64,000 bases of DNA from NCBI RefSeq assembly GCF_900100965.1, contig NZ_FMUJ01000001.1, positions 668,272 through 732,271 of the forward strand, given 5' to 3'. Numbering within the stretch: position 1 is the first letter of the stretch; each line of letters starts with the position of its first letter. This document shows positions 16,095-24,625 of this stretch, in pieces. The DNA comes from Variovorax sp. EL159 (lineage in GTDB: Bacteria; Pseudomonadota; Gammaproteobacteria; Burkholderiales; Burkholderiaceae_C). A program made the translations under genes and the position numbers. The notes beneath the pieces are model-generated. The model was not told the origin of the DNA, ran no database searches, and was given only the letters and a program-made list of their open reading frames with translations.

Positions 16095-18587
16095 TTGCAT
16101 CATGTGTTCCGAGGTTCTTCGGTGACGCCGTCGCGCGCTTCCGGCCATGCCATGGCCGGGTCGTGGGCCTTCGCCATGCTGGGCGGTTCGGTGTGGGGCG
16201 CGGCCCTGCAATTGCAGCAAGCGCTGCTCTGGAGCGCGTGGGTCTATGCCGCGTTGCTGCTTGTCGCGGTCGTTGTCATGGGATGGTCATGTCGGCCTTC
16301 TTCGATGCTGCGGCGCGGGTCGGGCAAGGGGCTTCTGGCGGTCGCGCTGGCGTGCGGCACGATGGCCGGTGCGGGGCAGGCCGGTTGGCGTGCCGCGATC
16401 CATGCGGGCGGCGCGTTGGACCCGGCGCTCGAAGGGCGCGACCTGCAAGTCACCGGCGTGGTGTCGGAGATGCCGCAGCGTGGCGAGGCGGCAACCCGCT
16501 TTCGGCTCGACGTCGAGTCGGCGCGCTGGGCTGGCACCGGCGCCAGTGCCGAAGCACCGCCGGCCGTGCCGGAGCGCATCGCCCTGGGCTGGTATGCCGA
16601 GAACACAGGCCTGTGGGGCCGCTCTTCCGACGAGCGGACGCCTTCCACCAGCACCGTCGGCGCGCCGCACGCCGGCGAGCGATGGCGCCTGACGGTGCGG
16701 CTCAAGGCGCCGCACGGCAACCTCAACCCTCATGGCTTCGACAGCGAACTGTGGATGTGGGAGCAGGGCGTGCAAGCCAACGGCTATGTGCGAACCGGCG
16801 CGCGCGATGCGGCGCCTGTGCGCGCAGGCATCACATGGCTGCACCCCATCGAACGGGCGCGGGAGGCGGTGCGCGACGCGGTGTTCGAGCGCGTGCCCGA
16901 CCGCGGGCAGGCCGGCGTTATCGCCGCGCTGGTCACTGGCGACCAGGGTGCGATCGACCGCGCCGGCTGGGATGTCTTTCGCGCGACCGGCGTGGCGCAC
17001 CTGATGTCGATCTCGGGGCTGCACGTGACGATGTTTGCCTGGCTGGCCGCGCACATCGTCGGCCTGCTCTGGCGCCGCAGCAGCCGGTTGATGCTGTGGC
17101 TGCCGGCGCAGCAGGCCGCGCTGGCCGGCGGCGTGCTGCTGGCCACGTTCTACGCGCTGTTCAGCGGTTGGGGCGTGCCATCGCAGCGCACGGTCTGGAT
17201 GCTGGCGACCGTCGCGCTGCTGCGCCTGGCAGGGCGGCGCTGGCCCTGGCCGCACGTGTGGCTGCTGACGGCTGCGGTGGTGGTGGCGCTCGATCCGTGG
17301 GCCTTGATGCAGGCCGGCTTCTGGCTCAGTTTCGTGGCCGTGGGCGTGCTGTTTGCCACCGACCTCGCCGCGCCGGGCGCGGCGAAGCGGGGCATTCGGG
17401 CACAGGTGTGGCAACTGTTGCGCGAGCAATGGGTCATCACGCTGGCGATCACGCCGCTGAGCCTGCTGCTGTTCCAGCAGGTGTCGCTGGTGGGGCTGCC
17501 GGCCAATGCGATCGCGATTCCATGGGTCACGCTGGTGGTGACACCGTTGGCCATGCTCGGCGTGGCCGTGGCGCCCCTGTGGGATCTTGCGGCCTGGGCT
17601 GTGCATGTGCTCGCGGTGCTGCTGCAGTGGGGCGCCGGTCTGCCCCATGCCACGCTGTCGGTGGCCGCGCCGCCCGGATGGATGGCCGCGTGCGGCGTGG
17701 CGGGCGGCGTGCTGCTCGCCATGCCGTTGCCTTGGTCGCTGCGCACTTTGGGCCTGCCGCTCCTGTTGCCTGTGCTGCTCTGGCAGGCGCCGCGGCCCGC
17801 AGCCGGCGAGTTCGAATTGCTGGCCGCCGATATCGGGCAGGGCAATGCGGTGCTGGTGCGCACCGCCACGCACAGCTTGCTCTACGACGCCGGGCCGCGC
17901 TACAGCCTCGAAAGCGATGCCGGCCATCGCGTGCTGGTGCCGCTCCTGCGCGCCCAGGGCGAGCGGCTCGACATGCTGCTGCTGAGCCACCGCGATGCAG
18001 ACCACACCGGCGGCGCTGCCGCCGTGCTGGCAATGCAGCCACAGGCCGCGCTGCTGAGTTCCATCGAGCCCACGCACCCGCTGCGTTCGTTGCGCCCCGG
18101 TGCGGTGTGCGAGGCCGGCCAGCAATGGACCTGGGACGACGTGCATTTCGAGGTGCTGCATCCGCTGGCTTCCGACTACCGGGCTGGCGTCAAGTCGAAT
18201 GCGATTTCATGCGTCTTGCGCATCGGCAATGGCCGCGCGACCGCACTGCTGGTGGGCGACATCGAACGCGACCAGGAGCGCGTGCTGGTGCAGCGGAATG
18301 CGGCGCTCGCGGCTGACGTGCTGCTGGTGCCGCACCACGGCAGCAAGTCTTCGTCGAGCGAATTGCTGCTCGACGCTGTGCAGCCACGCATCGCGCTGGT
18401 GCAGGCGGGCTACCGCAACCGTTTTGGGCATCCGGCGGCGGAGGTCGTTGCGCGCTACGAGGCGCGCGGAGCGCGGGTGGTCGACAGCGTCAGGTGCGGC
18501 GCCGCCCTCTGGCGCAGCACCCGCGCCGGCGACGTGGATTGTGAGCGCGATCGCAGTGCGCGCTATTGGCAACACGCCTTGCCCTGA
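16095..18587 (+). CDS. comEC: ComEC/Rec2 family DNA uptake channel
   Basis: Up to 830 residues from a TTG at 16095; an in-frame ATG at 16152 would give 811. Domains in order: N-terminal DUF4131 membrane and OB-like part, the competence membrane domain with several spans (GVAHLMSISGLHVTMFAWLA is its signature), and a C-terminal metallo-beta-lactamase domain from about residue 575 with the metal ligands in LLSHRDADHTGG. ComEC forms the inner-membrane channel for single-stranded DNA during natural transformation, and the lactamase domain is thought to degrade the second strand. Length and domain set are complete. It stands alone between the two ATP-grasp/alpha-E loci. Confidence 0.93.
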   Translation: MHHVFRGSSVTPSRASGHAMAGSWAFAMLGGSVWGAALQLQQALLWSAWVYAALLLVAVVVMGWSCRPSSMLRRGSGKGLLAVALACGTMAGAGQAGWRAAIHAGGALDPALEGRDLQVTGVVSEMPQRGEAATRFRLDVESARWAGTGASAEAPPAVPERIALGWYAENTGLWGRSSDERTPSTSTVGAPHAGERWRLTVRLKAPHGNLNPHGFDSELWMWEQGVQANGYVRTGARDAAPVRAGITWLHPIERAREAVRDAVFERVPDRGQAGVIAALVTGDQGAIDRAGWDVFRATGVAHLMSISGLHVTMFAWLAAHIVGLLWRRSSRLMLWLPAQQAALAGGVLLATFYALFSGWGVPSQRTVWMLATVALLRLAGRRWPWPHVWLLTAAVVVALDPWALMQAGFWLSFVAVGVLFATDLAAPGAAKRGIRAQVWQLLREQWVITLAITPLSLLLFQQVSLVGLPANAIAIPWVTLVVTPLAMLGVAVAPLWDLAAWAVHVLAVLLQWGAGLPHATLSVAAPPGWMAACGVAGGVLLAMPLPWSLRTLGLPLLLPVLLWQAPRPAAGEFELLAADIGQGNAVLVRTATHSLLYDAGPRYSLESDAGHRVLVPLLRAQGERLDMLLLSHRDADHTGGAAAVLAMQPQAALLSSIEPTHPLRSLRPGAVCEAGQQWTWDDVHFEVLHPLASDYRAGVKSNAISCVLRIGNGRATALLVGDIERDQERVLVQRNAALAADVLLVPHHGSKSSSSELLLDAVQPRIALVQAGYRNRFGHPAAEVVARYEARGARVVDSVRCGAALWRSTRAGDVDCERDRSARYWQHALP

Positions 18588-18697
18588 AACGGCATCCGCC
18601 GGTGAGAAGGACCGCCGACAAACCTTTGAAATGTGAATAAATTCTCAAAAGAACGGCGATACATTGGTTGCCGAGTCTGGCAATGAGGAGTCCGATC

Positions 18698-18715
18698 CGT
18701 TGGAGCGATCCAACG
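18698..18715 (+). promoter_or_regulatory. Stem-loop in the leader of the crotonase gene
   Basis: CGTTGGA and TCCAACG pair perfectly (7 bp) around GCGA. The hairpin lies 25 bases upstream of the leader ORF, in an unusually AT-rich gap after comEC (18600-18670). It is not followed by a T-run, so an mRNA leader structure or operator is more likely than a terminator. Confidence 0.35.
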
Positions 18716-18739
18716 CATACACAACATTCAGGGGACACG

Positions 18740-18793
18740 ATGCGCAACGACAACGGCCAGCGGCAGCGGTGGCTTTCCAGGCGGACGCCATGA
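18740..18793 (+). CDS. Small leader ORF, 17 codons, coupled to the crotonase gene
   Basis: ATG at 18740 is preceded by AGGGGA (18730-18735) at good Shine-Dalgarno spacing. It encodes MRNDNGQRQRWLSRRTP and stops at TGA 18791-18793. That stop overlaps the ATG of the crotonase gene (18790) as ATGA, so ribosomes ending here could restart on the enzyme gene. The crotonase ATG has no strong ribosome-binding site of its own, which supports coupling. Expression of the peptide itself is not shown. Confidence 0.45.
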   Translation: MRNDNGQRQRWLSRRTP

Positions 18794-19635
18794 CGGCCGC
18801 CGTTCCCGCCATCACCAGCGCCAGCGCGGCATCGGCCCCCGGCGCCAAGCTCAAGATGCACCGCGAAGGCCCGGTGCTGATCCTGACGCTCAGCAACCCC
18901 GCCGCCCGCAACGCGATCAATCCATCGGTCTACCGCGCTGCGGCCAAGGCGATACGGGCCACCTCCGGCTTTCGCACCGTGCGCGCGATCGTGCTGTGCG
19001 GGGAGGGCGAGCATTTCAGCGGCGGTGGCGACCTGCGGCGGCTGGCCCGCCAGCGCAAGCTGCCGCCGGCCGAGCAGCATGGCCACATCGAGGCGTTGCA
19101 CGAATGGATCATGGCCATCGAGGAAGCGCCCCAGCCCGTCATTGCCGCGGTCGAAGGCGCGGCCATGGGCGGCGGTTTTTCGCTGTGCCTGGCCTGCGAC
19201 CTGATCGTCGCGGCCGAGGACGCGAAGTTCGCGATGTCCTATGTGAACGTCGGGCTGACACCCGATGGCGGTGCCACCGATTCGCTCGCGCGCTCGCTGC
19301 CGCCGCAGGCCGCGCTTGAAATGCTGCTCGATGGCGCGCCGTTTACCGCCGACCGGCTTCATGGCTGGGGTGTGGTCAACAAGGTCGTGCCGCATGGCAC
19401 CGCCGGCGCCACAGCGCTCGAATGGGCCCAGCGGTTGGCGCGCGGGCCGTTCGAGGTGCAGGCGCGCATCAAGCAACTGGTGCACTCGGCACGCGGCCGC
19501 AGCCGGCGCGAACAGCTCGAGGCCGAGCGTGAATCCTTCGTCGCCAGTCTTTACAGCGACGAAAGCGGTGAACGCATCAAGGAATTCCTGTCGCCCCGCA
19601 AGAAGCGGGTGCCGGACGAAGGCTCCGAGCCGTAG
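18790..19635 (+). CDS. Enoyl-CoA hydratase/isomerase family protein
   Basis: 281 residues from ATG 18790. The crotonase fold is clear: LTLSNPAARNAINPSVYRAAAKA at the start, GEHFSGGGDLRRLAR for the first oxyanion-hole loop, AAVEGAAMGGGFSLCLACDLIV for the second, and YVNVGLTPDGGATDSLARSLP where hydratases have the catalytic loop. The position of the second catalytic Glu is Asp or Gly here, so hydratase chemistry is not assured and isomerase or hydrolase activity is possible. An upstream TTG at 18664 would add 42 unconserved-looking residues and was not chosen. A 17-codon leader ORF overlaps the start. Confidence 0.88.
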   Translation: MTAAVPAITSASAASAPGAKLKMHREGPVLILTLSNPAARNAINPSVYRAAAKAIRATSGFRTVRAIVLCGEGEHFSGGGDLRRLARQRKLPPAEQHGHIEALHEWIMAIEEAPQPVIAAVEGAAMGGGFSLCLACDLIVAAEDAKFAMSYVNVGLTPDGGATDSLARSLPPQAALEMLLDGAPFTADRLHGWGVVNKVVPHGTAGATALEWAQRLARGPFEVQARIKQLVHSARGRSRREQLEAERESFVASLYSDESGERIKEFLSPRKKRVPDEGSEP

Positions 19636-19730
19636 CAAGAAAAGTCTCGCGGCCCGTCTCCAGCCAGCAGATTAGGGGTTTCACTGGCCCTGAACTTGCT
19701 AAGCTATGGCTCAAGGAGATTGGTCGTTCC

Positions 19731-21245
19731 ATGCACAAATTCGATGAGATGTATGAGCAGTTGCCCTACGCAGGGGCTGCAATCCGACAGCACTACAAGC
19801 GCTACGACCAATGGCTCGCGAAGCAACCCGGTGAGGTGATGCGTTCGCGGCGCGAAGAGGCGGAAATGATTTTCCGCCGGGTCGGCATCACCTTCGCGGT
19901 GTACGGCGCCAAGGATGAAGACGGCTCCGGCACCGAGCGGCTCATTCCGTTCGACCTGCTGCCCCGCATCATTCCCGCCCACGAGTGGGACAGCATGGAA
20001 AAGGGGCTGGTGCAGCGCGTCACGGCGCTCAACCGCTTCCTGCATGACGTCTACCACGACCAGGAAATCATCAAGGCCGGCATCATCCCGGCTGAGCAGA
20101 TCCTGAACAACGCGCAGTTCCGCCCCGAAATGATGGGCGTCACGGTGCCGCACAACGTCTACTCCAACATCTCGGGCATCGACATCGTGCGTGCCCCCGA
20201 TGCCGACGGCAACGGTGAGTACTACGTGCTCGAAGACAACCTGCGCGTGCCCAGCGGCGTGAGCTACATGCTCGAAAACCGCAAGATGATGATGCGGCTC
20301 TTTCCCGAGCTGTTCAACCAGAACCGCATTGCGCCCGTGGCGCACTACCCCGACCTGCTGCTCGAAACATTGCGTGCCAGCGCGCCGGCCGCCACGGCCG
20401 AGCCCACGGTGGTGGTGCTCACGCCCGGCATGTACAACAGCGCCTACTTCGAGCACGCGTTCCTTGCGCAGCAGATGGGCGTGGAGCTGGTCGAAGGGCA
20501 AGACCTGTTCGTGAAGGACAACTTCGTCTACATGCGCACCACGCGCGGGCCGAAGCGCGTCGACGTGATCTACCGCCGCGTCGACGACGACTTCCTCGAC
20601 CCCGAGGTGTTCCGCCCCACGTCCACGCTCGGTTGCGCCGGCCTCATGCGCGCCTACCGCGAAGGCAACGTCGTGATCTGCAATGCGGTGGGCACCGGCG
20701 TGGCCGACGACAAGTCGATCTACCCCTACGTGCCGAAGATGGTCGAGTTCTACCTCGGCGAAAAGCCGATCCTGAAAAACGTGCCCACCTACATGTGCCG
20801 CAACAAGGACGAACTGCAGTACACGCTCGACAACATGAAGGACCTGGTCGTCAAGGAAGTGCACGGCGCCGGCGGCTACGGCATGCTCATCGGTCCGGCC
20901 GCCACGCAGGCCGAGATCGAAGACTTCAAGAAGGCCGTGCTCGCCAAGCCCGACGGCTACATCGCGCAGCCCACGCTGAGCCTGTCGACCTCGCCCACCT
21001 TCGTCGACGCCGGCATCGCGCCGCGCCACATCGACCTGCGCCCCTTCGTGCTCTCGGGCAGCGAGGTGCAGATGGTGCCTGGCGGCCTCACGCGCGTGGC
21101 ACTGAAAGAAGGTTCGCTGGTGGTCAATTCGTCGCAGGGCGGTGGCACCAAGGACACCTGGATCCTCGAAGCCGACCGCAAGCCCAAGGCCCCAGCGCAG
21201 TCGCAGTCGCAGTCGCAGTCGCAAAGCCAATCGTCATCGGTCTGA
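19731..21245 (+). CDS. Circularly permuted type 2 ATP-grasp protein
   Basis: 504 residues. Family hallmarks are MYEQLPYAGAAIRQHYKRYDQWL at the N-terminus, ITFAVYGAKDEDG, VVLTPGMYNSAYFEHAFLAQQMG, RVDVIYRRVDDDFLDP and VVKEVHGAGGYGMLIGP, the last being part of the ATP-grasp nucleotide site. The C-terminus is a Ser-Gln repeat (TCGCAG units, 21195-21224). The enzyme probably joins an amino group to a carboxylate using ATP; the substrate is unknown. It forms a pair with the alpha-E gene 29 bp downstream and is the stand-alone counterpart of the fused protein at 9585-12413. AAGGAG at 19713 lies 12 bases before the ATG, a little far. Confidence 0.9.
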   Translation: MHKFDEMYEQLPYAGAAIRQHYKRYDQWLAKQPGEVMRSRREEAEMIFRRVGITFAVYGAKDEDGSGTERLIPFDLLPRIIPAHEWDSMEKGLVQRVTALNRFLHDVYHDQEIIKAGIIPAEQILNNAQFRPEMMGVTVPHNVYSNISGIDIVRAPDADGNGEYYVLEDNLRVPSGVSYMLENRKMMMRLFPELFNQNRIAPVAHYPDLLLETLRASAPAATAEPTVVVLTPGMYNSAYFEHAFLAQQMGVELVEGQDLFVKDNFVYMRTTRGPKRVDVIYRRVDDDFLDPEVFRPTSTLGCAGLMRAYREGNVVICNAVGTGVADDKSIYPYVPKMVEFYLGEKPILKNVPTYMCRNKDELQYTLDNMKDLVVKEVHGAGGYGMLIGPAATQAEIEDFKKAVLAKPDGYIAQPTLSLSTSPTFVDAGIAPRHIDLRPFVLSGSEVQMVPGGLTRVALKEGSLVVNSSQGGGTKDTWILEADRKPKAPAQSQSQSQSQSQSSSV

Positions 21246-21274
21246 GTGCAGGCAAGGAATTAGGAGAACAAACG

Positions 21275-22231
21275 ATGCTTTCACGCACCGCCGACCACCT
21301 CTACTGGATGTCCCGCTACACCGAGCGCGCCGAGAACACCGCGCGCATGCTCGACGTCAACTACCAGACCTCGCTGCTGCCGCAGTCGGCCGAAGTCGCC
21401 AAGTACGGCTGGCAGGGCGTGTTGTCCATCAGCGAACTGCTGCCTTGGTACAACCAGAAGTACGAGCAGATCACGCCCAACGAGGTGATGGAGTTCATGG
21501 TCAAGGACGAGAGCAACGCCTCGTCGATCGTCTCCTGCCTCAAGGCCGCGCGCGAGAACGCGCGTGCCGTGCGCGGCGCGCTCACCACCGAGGCGTGGGA
21601 AACGCAGAACACCACCTGGCTCGAAGTCAACCGCATGCTGCGCGCAGGCGACTTCGAACGCGACCCTGGGCAGTTCTTCGAGTGGGTCAAGTTCCGCTCG
21701 CACCTCTCGCGCGGCGTGACGCTGGGCACGATGCTGCAGGACGAGGCCTTCTATTTCTCGCGCCTGGGCACTTTTCTTGAACGTGCCGACAACACGGCGC
21801 GGTTGGTCGACGTGAAGTTCCACGCCCTCAACAGCGAGTTCTTCGGCGCCGCCACCGAGGAAGACCAAGAGTACGACTTCTATCACTGGAGCGCGATCCT
21901 GCGCAGCGTCTCGGCCTTCGAGGTCTATCGCAAGGTGTACCGCGATGTGATCAAGCCCGAGCGCGTGGCCGAACTGCTGATTCTTCGCGCCGACATGCCG
22001 CGCTCGCTGCATGCCAGCCTGGTCGAGGTGGTCAACAACCTCGCGAAGGTGCAGAACGAGCAGAGCGCCGAAACGCAGCGCCGCGCCGGCAAGCTGCTGG
22101 CCGACCTGCAATACGCGCGTGTCGATGAGATCCTGGCCACTGGCCTGCACGCCTATCTCACGCAGTTCCTCGACCGCGTGAACGAACTGGGCGGGCGCAT
22201 CAGCCAGGACTTCCTGGTCCCCGCGCACTGA
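21275..22231 (+). CDS. Alpha-E domain protein
   Basis: 318 residues, all helical. It begins MLSRTADHLYWMSRYTERAENT, the family signature, and matches the C-terminal third of the fused protein at 9585-12413 (ENMFWLGRYTERAENA). A good ribosome-binding site (TAGGAG) precedes the ATG. The function is unknown, but the gene almost always sits beside the circularly permuted ATP-grasp gene, as here, which suggests one complex. A transglutaminase often completes the trio but is missing at this locus; the ones at 7637 and 12477 may serve both. Confidence 0.9.
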   Translation: MLSRTADHLYWMSRYTERAENTARMLDVNYQTSLLPQSAEVAKYGWQGVLSISELLPWYNQKYEQITPNEVMEFMVKDESNASSIVSCLKAARENARAVRGALTTEAWETQNTTWLEVNRMLRAGDFERDPGQFFEWVKFRSHLSRGVTLGTMLQDEAFYFSRLGTFLERADNTARLVDVKFHALNSEFFGAATEEDQEYDFYHWSAILRSVSAFEVYRKVYRDVIKPERVAELLILRADMPRSLHASLVEVVNNLAKVQNEQSAETQRRAGKLLADLQYARVDEILATGLHAYLTQFLDRVNELGGRISQDFLVPAH

Positions 22232-22248
22232 AAACAGCGCGTGTGCCG

Positions 22249-22794
22249 ATGCGGCTGACGGCGCATTCGCCCCGCGCCTTTTCCATCGAAGGCTTTCTTG
22301 AGCCGGAAGAGTGCGAACAGCTTATTGCACTGGCCGAGAGCGAGGGTTTTGCCTCGGCGGGCGTGCGCACCGCGGATGGGCCGAAGGCCATGCCGATGAT
22401 CCGCAACAACGAGCGCGCGATGCTGCCGTCGCCGGCCTGGGTCGATCTGCTGTGGCAGCGGCTCGGCAGCCTGGCGTTGCCGCAGATCGATGCGCAGGTG
22501 CCCAAGGGTCTGCCGAAGGATCTGCGCTTTTACAGGTACTCGCCTGGGCAGCGCTTCAAGATGCACAAGGACGGCCCCTGGCATGAAGACGGGCTTACCA
22601 GCCAGCTCACGCTGCTTGTCTATCTGAACGATGGCTTCATTGGCGGCGACACCGATTTCCGGGAGTTCCGCGTGAAGCCCGAAACCGGTGCGGCGTTGCT
22701 CTTCATCCACGACACGTGGCATGAAGGCGCAGCCATCGAAGCGGGCACGAAATACGTGCTGCGCTCCGATGTGCTGTACGGCGCGCCGGCCTGA
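22249..22794 (+). CDS. 2OG-Fe(II) oxygenase (prolyl 4-hydroxylase-like)
   Basis: 181 residues. The double-stranded beta-helix iron site is complete: His106 and Asp108 (KMHKDGP) and His158 (DTWHEGA), with Arg172 (VLRSD) placed to bind 2-oxoglutarate. Such enzymes hydroxylate proteins or small molecules with O2 and 2-oxoglutarate. A GTG at 22243 would add two residues and cannot be excluded. The gene starts 17 bp after the alpha-E gene and may be co-transcribed with it, which makes hydroxylation of the same substrate possible but unproven. Confidence 0.85.
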   Translation: MRLTAHSPRAFSIEGFLEPEECEQLIALAESEGFASAGVRTADGPKAMPMIRNNERAMLPSPAWVDLLWQRLGSLALPQIDAQVPKGLPKDLRFYRYSPGQRFKMHKDGPWHEDGLTSQLTLLVYLNDGFIGGDTDFREFRVKPETGAALLFIHDTWHEGAAIEAGTKYVLRSDVLYGAPA

Positions 22795-22803
22795 AGAATC
22801 TTC

Positions 22804-22819
22804 AAGGCCGCAAGGCCTT
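22804..22819. terminator. Short hairpin between convergent genes
   Basis: AAGGCC and GGCCTT pair around a GCAA tetraloop between the 2OG oxygenase stop (22794) and the last codon of the minus-strand sulfatase-fold gene. It lacks a proper T-run on either strand, so it may be only a weak bidirectional terminator. Confidence 0.3.
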
Positions 22820-24492
22820 CAGCGCGAGAACGACTCCACGGCCACCGGAATCTTCGGCGCCTCCCAGCGGTAGCCTTCCGCCAGCACATCGCGCTCGGGC
22901 TTCTGCCCGCTCCACTGGATGTGCAGCAGGTCCATCAAGGTCCAGCCGGTCCAGTCCGCGCGAAAGGGCTGCTGCGTTGCGGCACCGGCCGGCAGCGCCC
23001 CGGTATTGCGCCAGATCACCGCCGGAATGCGGTAGCCCGAAGCGGTCGAGGGGCTGTGGCCCGCGCGGTCGCTGCCGTGTCCGACCTCCTGGCCGTGGTC
23101 CGACAGGTACATCCAAGCGCGGTAGTCGCCGGGCTTGCCGGTGCTGCGGGTCTGCTGCAAAAGCTCCGATACCACGAAGTCGTGATACAGCAGCGCCGCG
23201 TCGTATTCCTGGCGGAAGCGGCGTACCTAGGCGGGGCGGCCGTTGTTCACCAGACCGGTTTCCACCGCGTCGACGTGGTCGTCGAACGGGTTGGCGTTCT
23301 CCGGAAAGCGCAGGCTGTAGTGCGGGTGCGCGCCCATGAGGTGGACCACGACCAGCTTGCGGTCGGTGCTCGCGTCTTCGAGCGCCTCCTGCACGCAATC
23401 GAGGATCTCGCCGTCGAGCGATGCGCTGGCCCGGCCGGGTGTGCGGTTGACCATGTCCACCACGTTGGCAAAGCGCGCGTGCTGCTGTTCGATGGCCAGG
23501 TCGTCGTGGTTGCTGATCCACCAGACCTTGTAGCCCGCCGCGCGCGCCAGGGCCAGCAGGTGCGGCGGGTTCTCGTTGTTCTCGCCCTGGGGCAGGCCGA
23601 AATGGAACATGTTGCGCAGCGCGGGCAGGGTGCTCGCGTCGACCGACCATGCGTTCTGCAGCACCGCCATCTGCTCGCCGGCCTGCGCCTTGTGCGCCAG
23701 CAGGCGCGGCGTGGTCGGGCGGCCATAGCCGTACAGCGCCATGTTGTCGCGGTTGATGCTGTCGGTGATGACGAGCACGACCGTGGACGGCCCGGCCTTG
23801 GTGAAGACGGGCGCCATGGCCCTGGCCTGCGCCAGCGACCGGTCGCGCACTTCCTGCTGGTTGGCCCAGGCGCCGCGCAAGGTCTGCACCGAGTGCGACC
23901 ACTGGGTCCAGAAGATGGCTGGATGCAACCGGCGCCACGGTTTGCTTGCATACGCCACGCAGGCAACCAGCAGAAGCACGAGCACGATAGACCGCGTCCA
24001 GAACGGCAGGCGAGTGCGCGCGGAGGCCGCTGCCGCATCGGCCACGGCCCCGCGCCGCGCGAACACGCCCACCAGCGCGCCGGCGATGAGGAGCGCACCC
24101 GACCAGATGACGGCGGAGCGCCAGTGCATCTGCAGGTATTCGCCGCTCTCGCGTGCGTTGGTGTTGGCGGCTGCGCCCAGCACCATCGCGCCATCGGGTG
24201 CAGCCTGGTAGGTGTCGAGCAGGTAGGCGCGCACCACGCCGTCAAGCGCGAAGCCCATCGCCCAGAGCCAGACGGCCACGGTGCGCACGCGGCGCATGCG
24301 CGCGCTGCGCAGGGGCCATGCGAGCCACAGCACCAGGGGCAGGGCGAGCACCGCGAGCTGGGCGGTGCGGCGGCCATCGTGGCCCATGGCGATCAGCGCC
24401 AGCAAGGTGGCGCCGACCACGCCGCAGGCGAGCAGTCCGTGGGTGCGGGAAGCGCTCCGGGGAGCGGTCGCTTCGGAGGGTGGGGTTGTCAA
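22819..24492 (-). pseudogene. Phosphoethanolamine transferase/sulfatase-fold membrane protein, interrupted by an in-frame TAG
   Basis: A single frame of 557 sense codons plus one internal stop. Codons 1-421 encode four or five N-terminal membrane spans and the first part of an alkaline-phosphatase-fold domain (STVVLVITDSINRDNMALYGYGRPT; the nucleophile Thr/Ser lies in VDASTLPALRNM). TAG at 23227-23229 (minus strand) follows NNGRPA, and the same frame continues VRRFRQEYDAALLYHDFVVSELL to the metal-binding YLSDHGQEVGHG and the normal end. The family transfers phosphoethanolamine to lipid A or other glycans. A one-base change from TGG (Trp) would explain the stop. A sequencing error or rare readthrough are the alternatives. 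Confidence 0.8.
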
Positions 24493-24625
24493 AAGGGCGG
24501 CGCTGCAGATCGGAGGGGCGGGCGGATTCTGCCCCGCCGCATGCGCCGCACCCCCAGTGTCCCGATGTCCGCGAGGTCTTTGGGGGACTTTGGAGGGCTT
24601 TGGAGAAAGGGCTGTGGCAGCCGCT

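Noticed and set aside
19679..19710. A sigma-70 promoter before the ATP-grasp gene (TTTCAC, TAAGCT or TATGGC)
   Set aside because: Spacing is 15 or 20 bases rather than 17 and neither -10 is close to consensus, so it was not called.
22819..23175. A separate 118-residue gene beginning at an ATG downstream of the TAG
   Set aside because: It is in the same frame as the upstream part and carries the C-terminal half of one sulfatase-fold domain, so it is better read as the tail of an interrupted gene.
24493..24625. A terminator or small gene between glpK and the interrupted sulfatase-fold gene
   Set aside because: The stretch holds G-rich repeats (CTTTGGGGGACTTTGGAGGG) but no stable stem with a T-run and no convincing ORF.
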